A DNA stretch of 64,000 bases from Protula sp. h YS-2021 (Eukaryota > Annelida > Polychaeta > Sabellida > Serpulidae): contig OX457031.1 in NCBI GenBank assembly GCA_949752745.1, positions 40,583,502 to 40,647,501 of the forward strand, given 5' to 3'. Position numbers and translations under genes: made by a program. Below, piece after piece: positions 1-12,030 of the stretch. The notes beneath the pieces are model-generated. The model worked only from the letters and a program-made list of their open reading frames with translations, was not told the origin of the DNA and did not search any database. The first letter of the stretch is position 1, and each line of letters begins with the position of its first letter.

Positions 1-481
1 CCTCTCACGCTGCTACTAATATATAGTTTGAGCAAACATAATAAGTACGTGTCAGGTTCTTTATGTTACATTTATTTTTCACCCTTTCCCTCCCTCCCTC
101 TTTCAAAATCAACCGTAGTTAGGTGACACCGAGTAAGGCCCTGGAGATGAAAAATATGTAATTTAAAAGCACACCAGGCGACTATTTTAACGATAAAAAG
201 TTGTCCGGATCACCTGAAGCAGATAATTATAGCAGGGTATGCCGCAAGGTGATCCACAGACATCGGTCTTGCTGTTTATACGAAAAGAAGTTTACATACT
301 ATCGCTAGAATCACCATGCGCCGGCATGCAATTTGGCATATTTTACCAATTGTTATTTATTGGAAGAAGCTTCTGTTTATTGGGTACACCACCAGGACAT
401 GAAATTACAAGCTCCGCGGGAAAATAGCAGAGCACGGTGAACAGCGTATGTACAACTCAGGGCAAACCTTTCGGATGTAGG
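1..481. other. No gene seen
   Basis: No reading frame here has coding character or usable splice context. The sequence leads into the 32-bp minisatellite that follows. Confidence 0.5.
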
Positions 482-845
482 CCACCTGTGAGGACACTGG
501 ACCGTGTGTATAACCACGTGTGAAAACATCGGGCCGTGTGTATAACCACATGTGAGGGCATCAGGCCGTGTGTATAACCACCTGTGAGGACACTGAGTTC
601 TGTGCACAACCATACAACCGAGTTGCGTACATAACCACTTGTGATGACATTGATCTGCGGGTATAACCACACGTGAGTGAGCTGTGTTTGACTACATGCG
701 ACAACATCTGATTGTTTATATAACCATTTGTGACGACATCGGTCTGTGTGTGTAAGCAGGTGTGACTACATCGGTCTGTGAGCATAACCACATGTAGCCA
801 TTTATGACAACATCCAACCATGTGTATAACCACGCGTGACAACAT
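482..845. repeat. 32-bp minisatellite
   Basis: The block TATAACCAC followed by a GTGAGGACAT-like stretch recurs about every 32 bases (near 511, 543 and 575, continuing with more divergence to about 840). Around eleven imperfect units are visible. Overlapping minus-strand reading frames through the array only translate the repeat; 32 is not a multiple of three, so the same unit is read in all three frames. I regard it as non-coding. Confidence 0.8.
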
Positions 846-1510
846 CACCATCTTCACCATGAAAAAGTCACAGTCACGCACAGAACAGTGTCAGCTTCAG
901 AGCTCCTTCTGAGCAGTTGATTTGTTTCATCTTATTTTTGCTTGAGTGAGGGAGCAATCTAAATAATTATATTTCTCACTACGGGTTTAGAATGCAAAGA
1001 AAGAGCATTTAATCAGGGATTCCCTACGATGCAGCAGCCTTCTGCTCACCCTGATTGCAGTCGGTGGCGGAACCAGAGCAGTAATCCAATACACTGAACG
1101 TAAATGTTTACATGTACTCATAGCGGAATAACAGCGTTGACCGCCCGCGCCCTATTGCGGTTATTTCTACTTGACCACAGCACATCAGCTGTGTTAGTTT
1201 GCACCACGAAGCATGCAAAACTATTTGGATTGCATTATTACCTTTGTTATTATTCTCTGGAAATGAGGGGCGGGAATATCGGTCATCTGACCGGATATCA
1301 ACCATTAGGATCATGTGATAGACAGACCGCGAATGATGTCGTCCCGAAATGATGACTTCAAACCTGATGCAAGCGAAAACTAGAAATGTGTCCGCTGGAG
1401 CACGTATAGCCCACCTGCCCCCATTTGTCACAGCCTTAAGAGAAGTTTTTTTAGGCACATTCTTGACAGAAGTCAATGACATAAAGCTCTACACGCGACA
1501 TGTACTGAAA
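846..1510. other. No gene seen
   Basis: Short overlapping reading frames occur on both strands near 1104-1482, but none shows recognisable motifs or splice signals. I see nothing to annotate. Confidence 0.45.
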
Positions 1511-1519
1511 ACGTGTATT

Positions 1520-2296
1520 TGGGTCCTAAGTTCGGGCGGCCCTAATGGACTGACGGACGGACCGACGCTGACCAAAAGGAGAGGTACACAACTACAACCC
1601 ATAAGCCTTCAATAGGTTTAAGTTGATTGAAGCAAAACGTTAGAAAAGTTCAGTCGACAAAACTTAAAATCTGATAGCCGTTCTGCGCCTAAGTTCAGAG
1701 GACGCTCAAGGACCGACGGACAAACCGACGCCGCCCCAAAGGAGGGGGGGGGGGGGGGGGTGCACAACTACAACCCATAAGATTTCAATCCATATAATTT
1801 TCAAATTGATTGAAGCAAAACCCTGGGACAAGTTCGGTCACAAAACTTAACAAGCATGTCCAAGGACATGACCCAGCCGAGTTACCAAACAAGGAAAGAG
1901 AGAAAAACTCTGAAACGAATACTGTTAGGCCAAAAAATGAAGAACATTATTTCTGAACGTAACTTTTTCATAATTTTAATACACAAAAACGAGTTTTCCC
2001 GGGTGGAAGCTACCCGAAAAGGGATGTCAGAGTGGTTGGGTTAAAAACTGCGTTAATAGCCGTTCTCCGCCTAAGTTCAGAGGTCACTCACAGATCACGC
2101 ATGTACGAAGTCCCAACGGAGCCCAAAATTTTTGTTCACCAAATTAGGCTTATTTTAGCACAGAAACACGTTTCTTTGCCTAACATGAAATTTTGTCTTG
2201 GGTCACGCACGCACGCAGACATACACACACGGACAAGTCAAAAACATAATAGTCCTTCCGACTATCGTCGGGCGAGCTGTAAAAAAGTCGGAAGTA
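1520..2296. repeat. Degenerate tandem repeat element ending in a hairpin
   Basis: A unit beginning CCTAAGTTC recurs near 1525, 1688 and 2070. The first two copies share a block with ACAACTACAACCCATAAG and GATTGAAGCAAAAC. GACGGACGGACC-type short repeats and a 17-base poly-G run (1744-1760) are embedded. The right end carries the hairpin CTTCCGACT ... AGTCGGAAG (about 2253-2294) followed by an A-rich run. Tandem core plus terminal hairpin plus A-rich tail resembles the pearl/Helentron-associated elements of bivalves; that classification is inferred. Confidence 0.5.
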
Positions 2297-3084
2297 AAAA
2301 AAAAACATAAAGGCGTTAGGCTAACTCGTGTTTATTGCGGCTACAGTTTGTACGTCATCGATTGATCGGCCAAAGGCCCTGCCATTATTGCAATCAGTTC
2401 AACTTAAATTAAATTTGAAATCATTCTAAAACAATTGCACGCCAGCGTGGCTATACTATCATTATCTTGCTTTCTAATGGTTTGAAAATTCCCCAAAATC
2501 CCACACTTTTTATCTCCAACAGTCAAAGGATACCACTGCAGAAAAACACTGAAATATGATTTGATAGTTTATCGCACAAGCGGAAACAGCGAAGGTCTGT
2601 TTGAAGTGGTTGTTACCTTCGTACTTAAAATGACCAATTGCTGCAGTTTCCCTTTTCCTTGTAGTAAATAAAGGCGAGATAAAAAAAAGATACCGCTGAA
2701 TTGAAATTGCATCATTGGTAAAGGATTCTTCACAAGTTCCCACTTGTAGATTTCTGACATAGTATGAGAAAACTAAGCAGTTACTTTACGTCCTTCACTG
2801 CTACTCCAGATGTTCCGTTATGGAACAACTCTCGTTAAGGAACAAACTCTAACAGTGTAACATCCCGTTTGGTCCCATTTTTCTATTAGGTCTTTCATAA
2901 TTCACTGCTTTTAGGACACACCTTTGTATAATGAACACTATTCCCAGCGCCAAAGCGCTCCTTCCGTGGAGGATTTACTCTGCTGATATGAACACTATTG
3001 CATTCAAAACAAAAAAAACAGCACAGTTCTTTAATATTAACGTTGTGGGCAAGTGTGCGGTTATCTTGTCATAAAGTGATCGCT
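2297..3084. other. No gene seen
   Basis: AT-rich sequence with only short unconvincing frames, such as the minus-strand frames near 2510-2760. No splice-flanked coding pattern was found. Confidence 0.45.
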
Positions 3085-3148
3085 CTACATGACACTCACC
3101 CTACATGACACTCGCCCTACATGACACTCACCCTACATGACACTCACG
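3085..3148. repeat. 16-bp tandem repeat, four copies
   Basis: The 16-base unit CTACATGACACTCACC starts at 3085, 3101, 3117 and 3133 with at most one or two substitutions per copy. It is a simple local tandem duplication. Confidence 0.9.
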
Positions 3149-4680
3149 CGTGTGAGATCCGTGTCGCTTGACACTCCCTGTGGCCTGTACTCTCGCTAGC
3201 TGGAACCACATTAAGTACGAAATCTTATGACCAACTAATGCGCCATGGAATCTAATGATAATATGAGCGGATTCGGTCTGGTCCGAAAAACCATCCCACA
3301 GCCCGTACCAATGGCAGACTCAGTCTCATTTAAATGTGTGGAGGATCATACAAGTGGAATTGTCGTTAGTCTACAATAATCAACTGCCAGATTGGACTCC
3401 CTTCGTCTACAGTACCTTATGTCGTTCAGGAAAAAATCTAAATTCCCATTTGCCTGCTACAATTTTAAATAATATAATGTTTACAATTTTTCAAAACAAA
3501 CCCTTGACAAAAACGTGGGAACTCTTTCCTTGATGAATGTGGCGAGCGAACACGTTTTGCTATATCGTTCAACTTTCTTACTTCACAAAGAAAGTGCAAC
3601 CTGCCTCGGGGAAAAAAATCAACAGAACATTTTTTTAATTTAAATTAAAAATTATTCAGCTTTAAATTTAAATTAACCGCCTGAAAACCGCACCACTCCG
3701 GGCCTATTCTGAAAGAACAACTTCTGCTCAAAGTAAACAGAGTGGGAATTTTCAAGGCTCTGTAGCCCGTCCTTGGCTGTTTGGCATACAATCATCCAGT
3801 CTGTTACACACTTCACTTTTAATTAACGTGTACAAATTGTGTACCATTCCTGTGTAACCTTCTGTGTTCTTTTACGAGTTTTCTCAGGGATTTCTGGTGT
3901 TTTCACCGACGCAAATTAATCGCAACCAACATCGTAATGGAATTTTCATGAGGACGTCTTCCACTTATTTGTTTCCACACATGTAATTTTTGTACGTAGA
4001 TTTCAATGACAGAATGCCTTTATTATCACTCAGTTGTCTTGTTATATCGCTCAATTACGACCACATTTTGATCTTAGACATATGTTCACTACAGCCTCTT
4101 GGCGCCCATTGGATCGGTTTTAATCAATCACATTTCAATTATAAAATCATGGACGAAGTCTTAACAATGCTGCACTGTTCTGCTTCATACACTGCTATTG
4201 TCAAGTCTTACTCAACAAGAATGTCCGTGGACATAGCGCCCGGCCGTAAAAACGAAGAGATTATAAAGTTGAATGGAAAAGCCGACCAATTTGATCAAAA
4301 TTTATACTTGGTAGAAAGCCTCATGGCCAACAGGCTATCAAAAGTAATCGACCAGGATCTGTAGAATGTATGGCATTTTTTGTTCTTCTCTTTTATAAAG
4401 CCATCCGTTTATTTGGTCAGTTTTTGCAGAACCAGTAACGAAAATACTACAACTCTGCTGAAGATCTACCCGGAATCAGGGAAAAAAAGAAAGAAAGAAA
4501 AAAGAAATTAATGTTTTATGTGGGTCTTTACGTGCGTCTGTAAGACGCAGAACTATAAATATGGCCTGTAAAACCTGTGAAGGGAGACAATGAAAAAAAT
4601 ACCCCTAGAGCGGGACTTGAATCACAACCTCTTGCTTCGCAGAACACACAAAATTTTTTACGTCAAAAACGTTATCTAAT
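3149..4680. other. No recognised gene; one unassigned 124-codon frame
   Basis: A plus-strand frame at 3990-4364 is open for 124 codons with no domain I recognise and no clear splice context, so I do not call it a gene. Near 4600-4640 a stretch reading GGGACTTGAATC then ACAACCTCTTGC vaguely resembles the T-arm side of tRNA-derived short repeats, too little to annotate as a SINE. Confidence 0.4.
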
Positions 4681-5411
4681 TTTTTGTACGTTATCATCTT
4701 GGCACACATTTTGGAAGGTGATGAAGATAATCGTCCATGATTTTATAATTTTAAAAAATAAATAAATAGAAGCTCTATTGAGGACTACCCAGGGAACATT
4801 CCTGATTTATTTTAAAACAAATTTTAATTTTCAATCGGTTATCCAATACTGAACTACCGACATTTTAATAAAGATCCAGCAGGGTTCGCGTTGGCGGGGT
4901 TTTTGTCCACTTTTTGGGCATTTTTTACGAAATGACTCACTTTTTCGGAACCCACCGAGTCTTTTTGGACCCAACTGAGTCACACTTTCCTTTTTTGACT
5001 CACTTTCCTGAGAACCCAGCGCGAACCCTGATCCAAATGTTAATTCAGTTTTTCAATATTTAACTTATTTTCACCCTTTGGTATACGAAAAATGAAGCAT
5101 TATTGATTTCTGTAACATCTGAATTATCGGTAGTCTTTTCCGAAATAGCCTACCAAAAATATCTGGTTTCTTATTTGCTTCAGAATTCTTATTTTAAATA
5201 GATAATACCGTGCTTATACCAGTTAGTGAGGGGACAATATTTGAATTTTCATCTCGAGGTGGCCAAGTTCTTCACAAACAGCTAAGGAGTACCAGATTTT
5301 TGGTGCTCTATACTTAATCAATAAAATATTTTAATTTTTTTTCTGTTGTATTTTTTTATGATTATCTTCATCACCTTCCAAAATGTGTGCCAAGATGATA
5401 ACGTACAAAAA
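4681..5411. repeat. 52-bp perfect inverted repeat pair (4681-4732 and 5360-5411)
   Basis: The arm at 4681-4732, containing ATCATCTTGGCACACATTTT, is found as its exact reverse complement at 5360-5411. The arms enclose about 630 bases, including the small MITE at 4880-5030. The right arm abuts the start of the pearl-like element (AACTAGACCG at about 5412). Perfect identity over 52 bases means the two copies are recent or homogenised. Confidence 0.85.
4880..5030. mobile_element. MITE with CAGGGTTCGCG termini (hAT-like)
   Basis: The element starts CAGGGTTCGCGTTGG and ends CCAGCGCGAACCCTG, a 15-bp terminal inverted repeat with one mismatch. It is 151 bp long and has no coding capacity. The flanks read ATCCAG on the left and ATCCAA on the right, a possible near-perfect target duplication. 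The CAGGG terminus is typical of hAT-type elements. Its family is inferred from the termini alone. Confidence 0.7.
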
Positions 5412-6431
5412 ACTAGACCGAATTTCGCTACACGTAGCGAAATAGCACCCACTTGCAAGGGCAGAGACACAACATATTTGGTCAAAGACAAATAAATCAA
5501 ATTCAGTTTTCTAACCGTTGTTGAGATACTGGTCAACTTACAGTTTTTGACCTTGACCATGACGGAGGAGGTCAAGATCACCGAGGTACCTCTTGTATAA
5601 CGTCTTTTTGGCCCAAAGGGTCGAAAATTAGCTCAAAGTCGCTCTATCTCTAACCGCTTTCGAGATAATAGTCAACTTCCGGTTTTTGACCTGGACCGTG
5701 ACCCAGAAGGTCAAGATCACCGAGGTACCTCTTGTGTAACGTTGTTTAGGCCCAAAGGGTCGAAAATGAGCTCAAAATCGCTCTTTCTCTAACCGTTTTC
5801 GAGATAATAGTCAACTTCCGGTTTTTTACCTTGACCGTGACCCAGAAGGTCAAGGTCACCGAGGTACCTCTTATGTAACGTTGTTCAGGCCCAAAGGGTC
5901 GAAAATGAGCTCAAAATCGCTCTATCTCTAACCGTTTTCGAGAAAATAGTCAATTTCCGGTTTTTGACCTTGACCGTGACCCAGAAGGTCAAGGTCACCG
6001 AGGTACCTCTTATGTAACGTTGTTTAGGCCCACAGGGTCGAAAATGAGCTCAAAATCGCTCTATCTCTAACCGTTTTCGAGATAATAGTCAACTTCCGGT
6101 TTTTGACCTTGACCGTGACCCAGAAGGTCAAGGTCACCGAGGTACCTCTTATGTAACGTTGTTTAGGCCCAAAGGGTCGAAAATGAGCTCAAAATCGTTC
6201 TATCTCTAACCGTTTTCGAGATAATAGTCAACTTCCGGTTTTTGACCTTGACCTTCGAGGTCAAGGTCAAAAAATTTTGCGGATTTGACGACATCTTGTC
6301 ACCCTCTATCGCTGTGCCAAATTTCATCGTCCTACGTCAAATAGCGTAGGAGGAGTTTTCTGGAAACCTCCGTGACGGAAAAAAAACAAGTTTGTCCAAG
6401 GACAAAGTCCCAGCTTACGAAAAGCAATAAG
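5412..6431 (+). mobile_element. Pearl/Helentron-like element with 139-bp tandem core
   Basis: It opens with AACTAGACCG and a hairpin, ATTTCGCTA-CACG-TAGCGAAAT, then carries a tandem core. The marker CCGAGGTACCTCTT recurs at 5581, 5720, 5859, 5998 and 6137, a period of exactly 139 bases. The unit includes GACCTTGACCGTGACC and TCTAACCGTTTTCGAG. A unique tail follows (6260-6431), with AAAAAAAACAAGTTTGTCC and CCCAGCTTACG. A diverged opposite-orientation copy lies near 44500-45955. No protein is encoded, so any mobility would be non-autonomous. Confidence 0.65.
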
Positions 6432-6654
6432 ACCCATTCCAGCGTGCATGAGCGAAGGAGTTTCCCTGAAATATCAGGCTTCAAAAGATGAGACGGCAAA
6501 GAGCTAGCTCAATAATTAATTTAGCACCGGACCAGAACATAGACCGATAAATGCATACAAAGATTTCTTTACGTGAAAAATGGGGAACAGATTTTTTGTA
6601 TCTCTGGTAGACTGGATAGTCTGATAGAGATACCTTCAAACAACGCTCGCATTT

Positions 6655-9045
6655 CGGACCAGTGCGCATATTTATGTAACTTGCCTCGATGCGCGGTTCT
6701 TATTCAGACAAGTACGCATGTTTATTTAATTTGCGTTGATGCGCGGCTCTCATTTTGGAACCGTGCACATGTTCATTTAACTTAATAAAGATTAATGCGC
6801 GGTTCTTATTCCAGACCAATGCGCATGTTTATTTTACTTTCGTTGATGAGCGGTACTTATTTGGACAAGTGCGCAAGTTTCCTTAGGTTGTCTTGATGCG
6901 CGGTTCGCATTTCGGAAGAGTTTGCATGTTTATCTAACTTGCACGGTGCGCATGTTTATTTAACTTGCGTTGACGCGCGGTTCGAATATCGGACCAGTGC
7001 GCATGTTTATTTAACTTGCATTGATGCGCGGTACTTATTCTGGACCAGTACAAATGTTTATTTAACTTGCGTTGGAGCGTGGTTCACATTTCGAACCACT
7101 CCACACGTTTATTTAAGTGGCGTTGATGCGCGGTTCGAATTTCGGACCAGTGCGCATGTTTATTTAACTTGCGTTGATGCGCGGTGCTTATTTTGGACCA
7201 GTGCACATGTTTATTTAACTTGCGCTGATGTGCGGTTGGCATTTCGGACCAGCGCCCATGTTTTTTTACCTTGTTTTGATGTGCGGTTCTTATTTCGGAT
7301 CAGTGCGCATGTTTATTTACCTTGTGTTGATGTGCGGTTCTTCTTTCGGATCAATGCGCATGTTTATTTACTTGTGTTGATGTGCGGTTCTTATTTCGGA
7401 TCAGTGCGCATGTTTATTTTACTTGCGTTGATGAGCGGTACTTATTTTGGACAAGTGTACAAGTTTCCTTAGGTTGCCTTGATGCGCGGTTCGCATTTCG
7501 GAAGAGTTTGCATGTTTATCTATCTTGCGTTGATGCACGGTGCTTATTTTGGACGTGTGCATATGTTAATCTAACTTGCGTTGGTGCGCGGTTTGCATTT
7601 TGGACCAGTGCGCATGTTTATTCAACTTGCGTTGATGAGCAGTTCGAATTTCGGACCAGTGCGCATGTTTATTTAACTTGCGTTGATGCGCGGTGCTTAT
7701 TTTGGACCAGTGCAAATATTTATTTAACTTCCGTTGGCGCGTGGTTCGCATTTCGAACCACTGCGCATGTTTATTTAACGTGTGTCGATGTGCGGTTCTT
7801 ATTTCAGGCCAATGCGCATATTTCTTTAATTTGAGTTGATGCGCGGTTCTTATTCTGGACCAGTGCGCATGTTTATTTAAGTTGCGTTGATACGCAGTTC
7901 TTATTTTGAATAGTGCGCACGTTATTTAACTTGCGTTAATGCGCAGTTCGGTTCGCATTTCTAACCAGTGCGCATGTTTATTTAACTTGCGTTAATGCTC
8001 GGTTCCCATTTCTGACCAGTGTGTTTGTTTATTTAGCTTGCGTTAATGAACGTTTCGCATTTTCCACAAGTGCGCACGTTTATTTAACTTGTGTTGATGC
8101 GTGGTTCGCATTTTGGACCAGTGCGCATATTTATTTAACTTGGGTTGGTGCTCGGTACTTATTTTAGATCAGTGCAAATGTGTATTTAACTTGCGCTGAG
8201 GAGCGGTTCGGAATTCGGACCAGTGTACCTGTTTCTTTAGGTTGCGTTCATGCGAGGTTCGCATTTCGGACCAGTGCGTAGGTTCACTTAACGTGCGTTG
8301 ACACGCGAATTGCATTTCGGACCAGAACGCATGTTTATTTCAGTCCCGTCGATGCCCGACTCTTATGTCTATTCAACTTGCGTCGATTCGTGGTTCTTTC
8401 TTCGGACCACTGCGAATGTTTATTTAACTTGCGTTGATGCGAGGTTCTCATTTCAGACCACTGCGCATGTCTATTCAACTTTCGCCAATGTGTGGTTCTT
8501 TTTTCGGACAAGTGCGCATGTTTGTTTAACTTGCGTTGATGTGCGGTGCTTATTTTGGACCGGATCGCATGTTTATTTAACATCCGTCGATGCGCGGTTC
8601 GCATTTCCGACCATTGCCCATGTTTATTTAACTTGCGTTGATGCGTGGTTCTCATTTCAGACCAGTGCGCATGTTTCTTTGGGTTGCGCTGATGCGCGGT
8701 TCTTTTTTTTCGGACCAGTGTGCATATTTATTTAACTTGCGTTGATGCGCGGTTCGCATTTCGGACCAGTGCGCATGTTTCTTTAGGTTGCGTTGATGCT
8801 CGATCCGCATTTCGGACCACTGCGCATGTCTATTCAATTTGCGTCGACGCGTAGTTCTTTTTTCGGACCATTGCGCATGTTTATTTAACTTGCGTTGATG
8901 CGCGGTGCTTATTTTGGACCAGTTTGCAAGTTTATCTTCCGTCAATGGTTCACATTTCGGACCAATGGGAATGTTTATTTAACTTGCGTCGATGTGCGGT
9001 TGTTAAATCTGACTACTGCGCAAGTTCATTTAACTTGCGTTTATG
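6655..9045. repeat. 2.4-kb minisatellite of a 51-bp unit
   Basis: About 45 copies of a 51-base unit run through this interval, with core GCGCATGTTTATTTAACTTG followed by CGTTGATGCGCGGTTC and a block like CATTTCGGACCAGT. Since 51 is 17 codons, frames stay open for long stretches on both strands. The plus strand reads variants of AHVYLTCVDARF and the minus strand variants of HQRKLNKHAHWSEM. There is no good start, no splice context, and frameshifts interrupt the longest frames (177 and 150 codons), so I treat the frames as a by-product of unit length. The flanks are repeat DNA too. Confidence 0.85.
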
Positions 9046-9049
9046 CGCT

Positions 9050-10700
9050 GCAGGAGAAGATTCATTTATTTTTTTTTTAAATTCTGAAAAAAATTCAAAA
9101 GTTTTCCAATTCACTCAAAAAGCACAAGCCGTATGCATGACCCCCTAAAGTCGGCTTGTATCAAAAATAAATGAAATCTGATAAAAACAGTAGGAGGAAA
9201 TGCATTTTGAAGTTTTTTTATTCAAAAATTCCCCAAAAATTCTGATCGACTCGAAAAGCACAGGCCGTATTCACGACACCCTAAGCATGCCTCAGCCCCA
9301 AAATAAATGATGTCTGATCAAAACTGCAGGAGAAGATGCATTTTGAGGTATTTTCATCAAAAATTCCCTATCGAAATCAAGAATTCCCAAGTCGAGTCAA
9401 ATAGCACAAGCCGTATGCCCGACCCACCTAAGGATGCCTCATACCAAAAATAAATGAAATCGGATTAAAACTGTAGGAGGAAATGCATTTGAAGTTTTTC
9501 TTCAAAAATTCCCTAAAAATACAGAAATTATCGGATCGACTAAAAAGCGCAAGCCCTATGCTCAACCCCTTAGGGATGCCTCAAACCAAACAAAAAAAAA
9601 AAAAGAGAGAGAGAGAGAAAGATCAAAACTGTAGGGGAAAATGCATTTTGAAGTTTTTTTTCTTCAAAAGCTCCCTAAAAATACAAAAATTGTCCGATCG
9701 ACTAAAAAGCACAAGCCGTATGCACGACCTTTTAGGGTCATCGGATCTTTGAGAGGTTTCGGATCAAAAATGTAGGACGAGATACATTTTAACTTTTTTT
9801 TCTTCAAAAATTCCCCAAATATTCAAAAATCACCCGATCGACTAGAAAAGCACAAGCCGTATGCACGACCCTTTAGGGGTGCCTCATACCAAAAATAAAT
9901 CACATCCGGTCAAAAATGTAGGAGATACATTTTAAAATTTTTTCTTTAAAAATTCGCCAAAAATTCAAAAATCACCCGATCGACTAGAAAAGCACAAGCC
10001 GTATGCACGACCCCTTAGGGATGCCTCACACCAAAAATAAATGACATCGAATCAAAATTGTAGGAGTAGATGCATTTTGAATTATTTTCTAAATTTTTGC
10101 TTAAAAAATTCCCCAAAAATACAAAAATTGCCCGATCGACTAAAAAAGCACAAGCCGTATGCATGACACTTTAGGGGTGCCTCATACCAAAAATAAATCA
10201 CATCCGGTCAAAAATGTAGGACGAGATACATTTTAAAATTTTTTCTTTAAAAATTCGCCAAAAATTCAAAAATCACCCGATCGACTAGAAAAGCACAAGC
10301 CGTATGCACGACCCCTTAGGGATACCTCACACCAAAAATAAATGACATCGAATCAAAATTGTAGGAGAAGATGCATTTTGAATTATTTTCTAAATTTTTG
10401 CTTAAAAAATTCCCCAAAAATACAAAAATTGCCCGATCGACTAAAAAAGCACAAGCCGTATGCACGACACTTTAGGGGTGCCTCGTACCAAAAATAAATC
10501 ACATCCGGTCAAAAATGTAGGAGGAGATACATTTTAAAATTTTTTCTTTAAAAATTCGCCAAAAATTCAAAAATCACCCGATCGACTAGAAAAGCACAAG
10601 CCGTATGCACGACCCCTTAGGGATTCCTCACACCAAAAATAAATGACATCAGATCAAAATTGTAGGAGGAGATGCATTTTGAACCAAAGTTTACTAAATA
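9050..10700 (+). repeat. Satellite-like tandem core, 142/157-bp alternating period
   Basis: The marker GCACAAGCCGTATGC recurs near 9121, 9259, 9404, 9548, 9709, 9851, 9993, 10149, 10293, 10450 and 10593. Early spacings are about 137-161 bases. From 9851 onward they alternate near 142 and 157, so a roughly 300-base dimer is the true unit of the last copies (9993 to 10293 to 10593). Each unit carries ATGCATTTTGAA, AAAATTCCCCAAAAAT and CCCGATCGACTA. It is non-coding and forms the core of the element that ends at 10810. Confidence 0.85.
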
Positions 10701-10703
10701 AAC

Positions 10704-10754
<51 letters not shown>
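10704..10754 (+). repeat. (CTAA)n microsatellite
   Basis: About thirteen uninterrupted copies of the tetramer CTAA/AACT directly follow the satellite core. In bivalve pearl-type elements a tetranucleotide microsatellite sits at this position, between the tandem core and the 3' hairpin. Confidence 0.9.
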
Positions 10755-10783
10755 GGACACCGCCCGCAAACCGATAGGAATAC

Positions 10784-10810
10784 CCCAGCTTACGTGTAAC
10801 GTAAGCTGGG
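10784..10810 (+). repeat. Terminal hairpin of the pearl-like element
   Basis: CCCAGCTTACG, a five-base loop, then CGTAAGCTGGG forms a perfect 11-bp stem, followed by CTAAAAAGAG. It is preceded by GGACACCGCCCGCAAACCG. A GC-rich hairpin followed by CTAAAAA after a microsatellite is how Helentron/HINE elements of bivalves end. The same CCCAGCTTACG string occurs near the end of the element at 5412-6431, suggesting related 3' ends. Confidence 0.75.
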
Positions 10811-11903
10811 CTAAAAAGAGAAAAAAAAAAAGGAAAAAAAAAGGGCAGAAATTTCGAGAAAAACTACAAACTTATTCCCATTTGCAAACGAAGTTTGCAA
10901 GTGGGAATTAGACAACTTTATTGACGTAATGACTGTGAATAGCACAAATAAAGGTTGTTTTCGTACGAACGCAATAACAAGACAATAATATGTGTTCAAC
11001 AGCTGTTAAAACACACATTTTAATCGCTCGTGAATTTGAGATCAATACGTCATTTTGGGCTCACGCTAGAATTGTGTCAAGGCCCGAAAAACTTTAACTT
11101 GGGTACCACGATACTGCTGGAACAAGTGGCGAACAAGTCATAGTGCATCTCCATGCAAAAGTAAAAGTAATGGTTAACTACATAAAATTTTGGGGGTCTT
11201 CTTGGTTTCAGGAAAAGTACATAGTACAAGTCTAGGACACTAATCTTTCGCAGTGTGTGCATAAATAGTAAAATAAGTTGGATTATGGGGTTGGATAGAT
11301 ACATCTCAATTAAAGCAAACAGAAACTGAGCAAAGCTTCCACAAAACCAAAGCGTCCGGTGCGTACTTATAGTACGTGCACAGATAGTTCACATTGAAAA
11401 GCCTCTAATTAAGGTTGCTTGATGAAGAACATGTAGGGAATATCAAGCAAGCGTCGAATACGTAAGACGTCTTAGAGTGACCCCTCGTGGGACCTCAGAT
11501 CCGAAGATAATTTAGATTCGCTCAAATCAACTGGAGACCATTCAATCGATCTAACTGGAGATGCACGTATTTTGTTCACGAGGGGCCCCCATAAAACACA
11601 CACACCGATCTATCGGACTGAAATTACTGATTACGACCCTGATCCATTTAGACAAGCTGAAGCAAAGGTAATATGCCCACGAAAATGACGCAATGAGCCA
11701 ATCACTTTTACTCTCAAGCTCAATCCGAAAATGGCGCAATCGTGACATAAATGACAAAATAATCAAAATAGTACCGGTAATAGTATTCAGTCTTCAGCAA
11801 ATCGGAAATTATAACTGTTTTCTTTTATTTCAGTTAGCGCCCATGCGAAAATTTGGACGCGCCCTGATCGCTTGCGCACCATAAATCTGATGCACTGTAC
11901 CGG
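10811..11903. other. No gene seen
   Basis: A-rich start, then unremarkable sequence. Minus-strand frames of 60-75 codons (10811-10999, 11077-11304, 11551-11766) lack motifs, starts in context or splice signals. Confidence 0.4.
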
Positions 11904-12030
11904 GAGTTTCCGAAAAGAAGCCCTGGGCTTCTAAACGGAAACTCGACATTTTGAGATTCTCATATTGAAACCAATGAGAAGACCGGGGGGCTTGTATTTG
12001 GAAACTGTTTCCAAAGCCCCGGTGCTTCTA
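11904..12030. repeat. Foldback repeat, copy 1
   Basis: Two nested foldbacks. GAGTTTCCG ... CGGAAACTC (11904-11944) encloses AGAAGCCC-TGGGCTTCT. ACCGGGG ... CCCCGGT (about 11982-12022) encloses TTTGGAAAC-TG-TTTCCAAA. The block GGAAACTCGACATTTTGAGA following the first foldback resembles sequence after the hairpin at 39374-39410, so the two loci are copies of one small dispersed repeat. Confidence 0.65.

Noticed and set aside
457..881. Overlapping minus-strand frames with Cys/His-rich repeats that look like zinc fingers
   Set aside because: They are reads of a 32-bp minisatellite in different frames; spacing does not match any zinc-finger type.
6655..9045. Array as a CRISPR locus
   Set aside because: Units are contiguous and diverged with no unique spacers, and the genome is eukaryotic.
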